Shown here one piece after another: positions 58,617 to 64,000 of a DNA stretch of 64,000 nt. Numbering within the stretch: the stretch's first letter is position 1; each line of letters starts with the position of its first letter. Under the pieces are notes generated by a model that was given only the letters and a program-made list of their open reading frames with translations, was not told the origin of the DNA and ran no database searches. The DNA is from Methyloligella sp050110875 (GTDB lineage: Bacteria; Pseudomonadota; Alphaproteobacteria; Rhizobiales; Methyloligellaceae), in NCBI GenBank assembly GCA_050110875.1, contig CP188828.1, positions 2,914,001 through 2,978,000 on the forward strand. Reading direction: 5' to 3'. Position numbers and translations under genes: made by a program.

Positions 58617-59387
58617 ATGCGAATCCTCATTCTCGGCGGCACCACGGAAGCCAACGCCCTGGCCAAGCGCCTCTCGGGCGATCTCCGTTTTTCGCCGGTC
58701 CTTTCCCTGGCCGGACGCACCGCAGCGCCCGCGGCTCAACCGGTTCCGTGCCGCATCGGCGGGTTCGGCGGTGCGGCAGGCCTCGCCCAGTGGTTGGCCC
58801 GAGAGAACGTCGCCGCCTTGGTGGATGCCACCCATCCCTTCTCCACGGGGATCTCGCAAAACGCGGTCGCGGCGGCGGAGGCGGCGGGGCTTCCGCTGCT
58901 CACCCTCGTCCGTCCGCCCTGGAACGCGCAAACCGGCGATCGCTGGATCGAGACCGGAAGCCTGGAGGAGGCTGCGTTCGCTCTCGGTGAGAGGCCTGCC
59001 CGCGTTCTCCTCACCATCGGCCGTCAGGAGGTCGCCGCTTTCAAGGCCGCGCCCCAGCATCGTTATCTCATACGCTCCATCGAGCCTCCGGATCGGCAGG
59101 ATCTGCCGCCCCATGCGGAGCTGCTGCTCCGGCGCGGCCCTTTCAGCGCAGCGGAAGAGGAAGCGCTGTTCCGGGACGCCGCTATCGAAATTGTCGTCTC
59201 GAAGAACTCCGGCGGAGATGCCACCGCCGCCAAGCTCGCAGCGGCTCGCAAGCTCGGCCTCCCCGTGGTCATGATCGCCCGGCCGGAAAAGCCCGGTGGC
59301 GACCGGGCCGCGACCGTCGAGGCCGCGCTTCAATGGCTGGACGCGATGGCCTGCGATCATTTCTCCGCCTCCGAGCGTGGCGTGTAG
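58617..59387 (+). CDS. cobK: Precorrin-6A reductase
   Basis: A 256-residue NADPH-dependent reductase with the Rossmann start MRILILGGTTEANALAKRL. ALVDATHPFSTGISQNAVAAAEAAGLPLLTLVRPPW, LLTIGRQEVAAF and IVVSKNSGGDATAAKLAAARKLGLPVVMIARP (in pieces) follow. It is the only cob gene on the plus strand here. Its 3' end overlaps the cobJ 3' end by 31 bases, and its 5' end faces cobL at 13 bases, so both flanks are unusually tight. Confidence 0.93.
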   Translation: MRILILGGTTEANALAKRLSGDLRFSPVLSLAGRTAAPAAQPVPCRIGGFGGAAGLAQWLARENVAALVDATHPFSTGISQNAVAAAEAAGLPLLTLVRPPWNAQTGDRWIETGSLEEAAFALGERPARVLLTIGRQEVAAFKAAPQHRYLIRSIEPPDRQDLPPHAELLLRRGPFSAAEEEALFRDAAIEIVVSKNSGGDATAAKLAAARKLGLPVVMIARPEKPGGDRAATVEAALQWLDAMACDHFSASERGV

Positions 59388-60118
59388 ACCCAGGGCGTAT
59401 TGCCCTCCCGCGGAATCGTCCGCGTGCGCTCTGCACCGACGATCACCAACGTGCGCATATCGGCTTCCGTCCCATCCGCATCGGCCAGTGTTGTGACCCT
59501 CAGCGCCGCATCGCGCGTCCCGGCGGCGCGGGCGAAGATCACCACCGTCTCCGCTCGTCTATGCCGCCGCAGCAGATCGAAGGCCTGGCCGAGCTGACGG
59601 GGCCTCGCCTTGGAAGCCGGATTATAGAGCGCGACGACGAAATCGCCGAGCGCGGCCGCCGTCAGCCGTTTCTCGATGGTCGCCCAAGATTTCAGGTTGT
59701 CGGACAGGGAAATCGCACAGAAATCGCTCCCTAGGGGCGCGCCGGCCTCGGCCGCGGCCGCCAGCATGGCGCTCACCCCCGGCTGAACCGCGATCTCCAG
59801 GGAGCGCCAAGCCTCCTCGCCGGTCTCGACTGCCTCGAAGAGCGCGGCCGCCATGGCGAACACGCCGGGATCGCCGCCGGACACCACCACGACATTTCGT
59901 CCCGAAGCGGCAAGCGACAGAGCATGCCGCGCCCGGTCGAGCTCGTACCGGTTATCGGAGGCGTGCACCGTCTGGTCCCGCCGGATATCCGGCACCCGCC
60001 TCAGATAGGTTTCGTAGCCCACCAGATCGCTCGCCTCGCCCAGCGCCGTCGTCACCGCCGGCGTGGTGAGTTCCGGCGCGCCAGGCCCCAGGCCGACGAC
60101 GGTCACGCGCCCGCTCAC
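59357..60118 (-). CDS. cobJ: Precorrin-3B C17-methyltransferase
   Basis: This 253-residue ring-contracting methyltransferase has VTVVGLGPGAPELTTPAV, DLVGYETYLRRVP, VVVVSGGDPGVFAMAAALFE, VQPGVSAMLAAAAEAGAPLGSDFCAISLSD and LYNPASKARPRQLGQAFDLL. GTG 60118 overlaps the cobI stop (GTGA) and gives the family N-terminus; a frame to 60487 lies over cobI. Confidence 0.93.
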   Translation of the reverse strand: MSGRVTVVGLGPGAPELTTPAVTTALGEASDLVGYETYLRRVPDIRRDQTVHASDNRYELDRARHALSLAASGRNVVVVSGGDPGVFAMAAALFEAVETGEEAWRSLEIAVQPGVSAMLAAAAEAGAPLGSDFCAISLSDNLKSWATIEKRLTAAALGDFVVALYNPASKARPRQLGQAFDLLRRHRRAETVVIFARAAGTRDAALRVTTLADADGTEADMRTLVIVGAERTRTIPREGNTPWVYTPRSEAEK

Positions 60119-60873
60119 AACCGCCGCCCCTGGCCGGGAATCAGGATCATCGCGAAATAGGGGCCGGCGAGATCCCCATGCTCGCTGAGCGGCACGATAC
60201 GCTCCGCCGCCATGGTTCCGCGCTCCACATAGATCGCCCGGTCCAGCAGCCCGGCCGCTTCGATTGCCCGGCGCACCTTCGCAAGATTCCGGCCCACCTT
60301 CATGATCACGGCCGCGTCGGTTGCGGCCAGCCGCGCGGCCAGCTTGTCTTCCGGCAAGGTCCCCGGCAGCACCGACAGCACGTCGTCGCCCCATGTGATC
60401 GGCACGTTCGCCCGGGTCCAGCAGCCCGACATGCCGGTCACCCCGGGCACCACCTCCACCGGAAAATCTCCCTCCAGCCGATGCCACATATGCATGAAGG
60501 AGCTGTAGAAGAACGGATCCCCCTCGGCCAGCACACCCACCGACTGGCCCGTGCCGAGCACCTCGCCGAGCTTTGCCGCGGTCTCCCGATAGAAGGCGGA
60601 GAGGGCCTCCCGATAGGTCGGATCGGCGACCGGAATCTCGTCGGTGAACGGGTACTCGAATTTGAGCTGGCGGGACGTCTCGTTGAGAAGCGGCGCGACG
60701 ATGGTCCGGGCATTGCCGTCATGCCCGCGCTTGGCGAAATAGGCGACGGCATCGACCGACCGCAGCAGGCCCGCGCCGCGCAAGGTGAGATAGCGGACAT
60801 CGCCGGGCCCGACCCCGATGCCGTAAAGCGTGCCTGGCTTGGCTTCGCCGGCGATCGCCTCCAGCGCGCTCAT
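60115..60873 (-). CDS. cobI: Precorrin-2 C20-methyltransferase
   Basis: A 252-residue SAM methyltransferase: GTLYGIGVGPGDVRYLTLRGAGLLRSVDAVAYF, VGVLAEGDPFFYSSFMHMWHRL, EVVPGVTGMSGCWTRANVPITWGDDVLSVLPGTL (read in pieces) and VIMKVGRNLAKVRRAI. It methylates C20, the carbon later lost on ring contraction. ATG 60873 overlaps the cobH stop. Confidence 0.94.
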   Translation of the reverse strand: MSALEAIAGEAKPGTLYGIGVGPGDVRYLTLRGAGLLRSVDAVAYFAKRGHDGNARTIVAPLLNETSRQLKFEYPFTDEIPVADPTYREALSAFYRETAAKLGEVLGTGQSVGVLAEGDPFFYSSFMHMWHRLEGDFPVEVVPGVTGMSGCWTRANVPITWGDDVLSVLPGTLPEDKLAARLAATDAAVIMKVGRNLAKVRRAIEAAGLLDRAIYVERGTMAAERIVPLSEHGDLAGPYFAMILIPGQGRRL

Positions 60874-61502
60874 TCGGCTTCGCTCGCCAGCGCATTGACC
60901 GCCGCCGCTGCGATCGCGCTGCCGCCCTTCCGTCCCTTCACGATCAGGAAGGGGACTTGGCCGTAGGCGGCGAGGGCCTCCTTGGATTCCGCCGCCCCGA
61001 CGAAGCCGACCGGCACGCCGATGATCGCGGCCGGCTTCGGCGCGCCCTGGTCGAGCATCTCCAAAAGGCGAAAGAGAGCCGTGGGCGCGTTGCCGATGGC
61101 GACGACGGCGCCTGCCAGAGTGGGGCGCCAAAGCTCCAGCGCCGCGGCCGAGCGCGTCGTTTCCATCTCCTGCGCCAGTGCGGCGACGCGCTCGTCCGAG
61201 AGCGTGCAGATCACGTCGTTCTTGGCCGGCAGCCGAGCCCGGGTCACCCCATGGGCCACCATCTGGGCGTCGCAGAGGATCGGCGCGCCATTCAGAAGGG
61301 CACCCCGCGCGGCATCCGCGAAATCACCCGACATTTCAATCTCTTGCGCGATCTCCACCATGCCCGTGGCATGGATGATCCGCACCGCCACCTTCTCGGC
61401 ATGGCCGGAGAAGGGCGAGAGATCCGCCTCGCTCCGGATGATGGCGAAGGAGTTCCGATAGATTTCCGCACCGTCGCGGATATAGGCGTGGGAGGATGTC
61501 AT
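60870..61502 (-). CDS. cobH: Precorrin-8X methylmutase
   Basis: The 210-residue CobH/CbiC protein moves a methyl from C11 to C12, giving hydrogenobyrinate. Landmarks are IYRNSFAIIRSEADLSPF, VAVRIIHATGMVEIAQEIEMS with the catalytic histidine, ILCDAQMVAHGVTRARLPAKNDVICTL and IGVPVGFVGAAESKEAL. It follows cobG with a 13-base gap. Confidence 0.94.
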   Translation of the reverse strand: MTSSHAYIRDGAEIYRNSFAIIRSEADLSPFSGHAEKVAVRIIHATGMVEIAQEIEMSGDFADAARGALLNGAPILCDAQMVAHGVTRARLPAKNDVICTLSDERVAALAQEMETTRSAAALELWRPTLAGAVVAIGNAPTALFRLLEMLDQGAPKPAAIIGVPVGFVGAAESKEALAAYGQVPFLIVKGRKGGSAIAAAAVNALASEAE

Positions 61503-61515
61503 GGCGACGGCGGTC

Positions 61516-62820
61516 CTAGAGCGTTTCGAACAGGCGCAGCAAGCGCGGAATCTGTGTCTGCGGCACCACGGCACACGGGGCCGCTTGCGCCGTCGCCCCC
61601 CGGCTTACCCCGTAATCCTGACCCGACCCCACCAGGACGAGATCGGCCGGGGTGGACCGCGCGCAGCCCTTCGCACAGCCCGAGACATGGCAGGAGCAGA
61701 CCCCGAGCCGCTTGATGTGGGGCGCCAGGGCGCGGGCCGCCTGTCGCGTGTCGAGATGCGTTTGGCGGCACCCCGATACGCCGGGACAGGCATCGATGGC
61801 GAGCAGCGGATCGGACTCGTCGAGAATGAAGCCGGCATCGATCGCCGCCATAGCCAGCGCTTCGCCGCTTGCCGGATCCGGAAGAGGCGCATAGAGCGTC
61901 CGCCACGGCGAAAGCCGCATTTCCGGGATGCCGGTCTCGTCCGCGATCTCCGCCATGGTGCGAAGATGCTTCGCCTCGATCCGTCCGAACGGTGCGGCGA
62001 ACGCGAAGGCGAACGGATTGCCGTCCTGGGAAAGGTCGCCGTCCTGGGAAAGAATGCCGAGAGTCCGGTTCCTGCCGGTCACCTCCGGCAGAGCAGGGCA
62101 GGGCGCAGGATCCGGCGTAAGCTCCGCCGCGAGTGCCGTGCGCAAGCGGTCGTAGTCCGGGTCGGCCAGATCGCGCAGACGGTCCTTCTGGTCTCCTCGC
62201 ACATCCAGGAAGCCAAGCGCTGCCTTGACGGCGACCACAGCCGCATCGTCCGGACCGGTCGTCCCGACCCAATCGACGCCGTCCTTCCGGTCGAGCCCTA
62301 GCGCCATCTTGGGACTATTGGCCTGGACCGTCCGAAGCCGGATATCGGCGCGCTCTCCCGCAATGGTGAAAGCGCCGCCGCCATCCACACCGAAGCCGAA
62401 CTTGCCGGGCAGCTCCCACAGCCGGTCGTCGCCCGCAAGAAGCCTCTCCAGCCTGCTTGCGATCGGTCGCGGATCGGCGATTTCGTCGGGGGCGAGACCG
62501 GCGAGCGGGCTCACCATGACATTGCGGACCGATTCCGCCTCGGCGCTTTCGTCCAACAGCCCGGCTGCGGCGAGCGCCTCCCAAAGATGCGGCAGGTCGG
62601 CTTCGCGCAAACCCCGCAGTTGCAGATTGGCCCGGCGCGTCAGATCGATCGATCCGTTGCCATAGCGCGCGGAAAGCTCCGCGACGAGGTGCAGCTCGGA
62701 AGTCGTGAAAGCACCGCAGCGAGGCCGCAGCCGCACGATCAGCCCGTCGCCGCTCTCCATGGGGCGAAGCGCGCCGGGACACCATCCGCGCGGGGTGGGT
62801 CTGGTCAGCGCCAGGCTCAT
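61516..62820 (-). CDS. cobG: Precorrin-3B synthase (aerobic pathway monooxygenase)
   Basis: A 434-residue protein of the sulfite/nitrite reductase fold that uses O2 to make precorrin-3B, marking the aerobic pathway. It starts RPTPRGWCPGALRPMESGDGLIVRLRP, has LTRRANLQLRGL, and carries Fe-S/heme ligands in CPGVSGC and VSGCAKGCA. An in-frame 18-bp near-repeat gives LSQDGDLSQDG near residue 260. ATG 62820 overlaps the cobN stop. Confidence 0.92.
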   Translation of the reverse strand: MSLALTRPTPRGWCPGALRPMESGDGLIVRLRPRCGAFTTSELHLVAELSARYGNGSIDLTRRANLQLRGLREADLPHLWEALAAAGLLDESAEAESVRNVMVSPLAGLAPDEIADPRPIASRLERLLAGDDRLWELPGKFGFGVDGGGAFTIAGERADIRLRTVQANSPKMALGLDRKDGVDWVGTTGPDDAAVVAVKAALGFLDVRGDQKDRLRDLADPDYDRLRTALAAELTPDPAPCPALPEVTGRNRTLGILSQDGDLSQDGNPFAFAFAAPFGRIEAKHLRTMAEIADETGIPEMRLSPWRTLYAPLPDPASGEALAMAAIDAGFILDESDPLLAIDACPGVSGCRQTHLDTRQAARALAPHIKRLGVCSCHVSGCAKGCARSTPADLVLVGSGQDYGVSRGATAQAAPCAVVPQTQIPRLLRLFETL

Positions 62821-64000
62821 CGTGCAGCCTCCTTTCGCGCCCGTCGCTCCGATGCGGCGCTGCGCGCTTCCGCCAGCTCGCCATGCACGGCATTCCGCCG
62901 GGGCGTCCAGAGCCCGCGCTTCAACAGGTCCTCCAGCCTGTCGATCATCGCGGCCAGCGCCTCCGGATTGGCGTCGGCGATCGCCGCCCGGGTCTCTCCA
63001 TCGCCGATCAGCGCCTCGTGCACTTGGTCGAAGAGATGGGTCGGCACGGTCTCCGTGCCCGCGGCGAAAACGTAGAGCGCATCGACCCCTTGGGCCATCT
63101 CCGCCACCCCGCGATGGCCGTGGCCCAGCATTCCGGCGATCCAGCGCGGATTGGTCAGCCGGCCCCGCACGATGCGCGCGACCTCTTCCGTGACCGTTCG
63201 GGTTACCGGCGTCTCCGGCTGGCTCGTATCGAGATGATAGAGGGCAGGGGCCTTGTCCCCGAATTTGGCTGCCGCCGCGGCGAAGCCGCCCACGAAATCG
63301 GCCACCCCGTCCCCGTCCAGCAGGTCGCGTTCCCGGTCGTCTTGCGGATGCACCAGCGCATCCGCATCTGCGATACGCGCGGCGAAATCGTCCTGCGCCG
63401 CGATTCCATCGTCATTGGGACCGTAGGCATGGCTGCCTGCGGCGAGATAGGCCTCCGCCAGATCGGTGCGCGAACCCCAGTCGGTTTCCAGCGCCATGTC
63501 GCTGGTGCCGGCGCCATAGCTGCCCGGCGCGCCGCCGAAGATGCGGGAGAGGCTATCCCCGCGCCGCCGCGCGGCGGCGAGCGGGTTCCAGTCATCCTCC
63601 TCGTCGCGCGCGGCCACCTTCCGCACCGCCATGTCGAACAGAGCGATCTGGGCGGGAAAGATATCCCGAAACAGGCCGGAGATGCGCAAGGTCGCGTCGA
63701 TGCGCGGCCGGTCGAGCTTCGCGAGCGGCAGCACCTCGATCCCCGTCACCCGATTGGAGCGCGCGTCCCATTGCGGCCGCACGCCGAGATAGGCGAGCGC
63801 CTGGGCGAGGTCGTCCCCGCCGGTTCTGAGCGAGGCGGAGGCCCACAGGTCCAGCATCAGCGCGCGGGGGTATTCCCCATGGTCCTGAAGATGCCGCCGG
63901 ATCACGTCGTCGGCCGCCCGTCCGCCGATGGTGGTGGCGACACGGGTCGGGATGGCGCGTGGATCGATGGTGGTGAGATTGCGCCCCGTCGGAAGGATAT
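62817..64000 (-). CDS. cobN: Cobaltochelatase CobN subunit, C-terminal part
   Basis: The coding frame enters from the right edge and ends at 62817; about 394 codons are visible of a protein that is normally over 1,000 residues. Segments typical of CobN/Mg-chelatase H are LPTGRNLTTIDPRAIPTRVA, FRDIFPAQIALFDMAVRKV, RIFGGAPGSYGAGTSDMALETDW, HLDTSQPETPVTRTVTEEVARIVRGRLTNPRWIAGMLGHGHRGVAEMAQGVDALYVFAA (read in pieces). It inserts cobalt into hydrogenobyrinate diamide with CobS and CobT, which are not in the window. Confidence 0.94.
   Translation of the reverse strand, partial: ILPTGRNLTTIDPRAIPTRVATTIGGRAADDVIRRHLQDHGEYPRALMLDLWASASLRTGGDDLAQALAYLGVRPQWDARSNRVTGIEVLPLAKLDRPRIDATLRISGLFRDIFPAQIALFDMAVRKVAARDEEDDWNPLAAARRRGDSLSRIFGGAPGSYGAGTSDMALETDWGSRTDLAEAYLAAGSHAYGPNDDGIAAQDDFAARIADADALVHPQDDRERDLLDGDGVADFVGGFAAAAAKFGDKAPALYHLDTSQPETPVTRTVTEEVARIVRGRLTNPRWIAGMLGHGHRGVAEMAQGVDALYVFAAGTETVPTHLFDQVHEALIGDGETRAAIADANPEALAAMIDRLEDLLKRGLWTPRRNAVHGELAEARSAASERRARKEAAR

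Noticed and set aside
1..64000. CRISPR arrays, insertion sequences, tRNA or rRNA genes
   Set aside because: No regularly spaced repeats, transposase-like proteins, cloverleaf sequences or rRNA segments were recognised on either strand.

Overview
The window looks like chromosomal DNA of a GC-rich alphaproteobacterium, probably of the Hyphomicrobiales/Rhizobiales group. This is inferred from an oxygen-dependent (CobG/CobN-type) cobalamin pathway, a FixL-type heme-PAS kinase beside a FixK-like Crp/Fnr regulator, a NasS/NasT nitrate control pair, DUF3775 and an NsrR/NnrS nitric-oxide pair. I saw no rRNA, tRNA, insertion sequence, phage gene or CRISPR array.

Layout. 1-4.1 kb: start of an RND metal/drug efflux adaptor gene, divergent from a two-component system with a facing pair of matching 18-bp operator-like elements between them, then GAF and VTT-family genes. 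4.2-13.9 kb: a complete set of ebo genes in two divergent arms (eboF-idi on minus; eboDECAB on plus) flanking a PQQ sugar dehydrogenase and a cytochrome cL (MxaG)-like cytochrome. 14-17 kb: DUF3775, a universal stress protein and gluQRS. 16.3-20.8 kb: an agmatine deiminase operon in the order aguB-aguD-aguA-aguC, able to yield ATP from agmatine. 21-28 kb: a low-oxygen/stress block with a CBS protein, small proteins, a FixK-like regulator, an OmpR-type response regulator, a FixL-like hybrid kinase, a ribosome hibernation factor and a cation exchanger. Five FNR/FixK-type sites (TTGAN-N4-NTCAA) lie in intergenic DNA between 13.9 and 26.9 kb and appear to tie these genes together. 28-32.7 kb: LOG protein, TauE/SafE transporter, an exported EF-hand protein, nsrR, DUF488 and nnrS.

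32.7-44.4 kb: an assimilatory nitrate locus, nasT-nasS then narK-nirB-nirD-nasA-cysG-porin. The narK leader has a sigma-54 promoter, two ANTAR-type hairpins and an intrinsic terminator, which is the layout expected for NasT antitermination. 44.6-46 kb: an OprB-like porin. 46-52.4 kb: a cobalamin riboswitch followed by a TonB receptor, an ABC importer and a CbiX-like/ferredoxin fusion that seems to have lost the chelatase histidines. 52.9-54 kb: a membrane-anchored SH3 protein. 54-64 kb: the cobalamin cluster cobN(partial)-G-H-I-J-L-E-M-A-B on minus with cobK inserted on plus. CysG (siroheme for NirB) and CobA (corrin) both draw on uroporphyrinogen III.

Reading the regions together: oxygen sensing (FixL-like/FixK-like) probably controls agmatine fermentation and stress genes, nitrate sensing (NasS/NasT plus sigma-54) controls nitrate assimilation, and B12 controls its own or cobalt uptake. 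The ebo/PQQ region is the least understood part.
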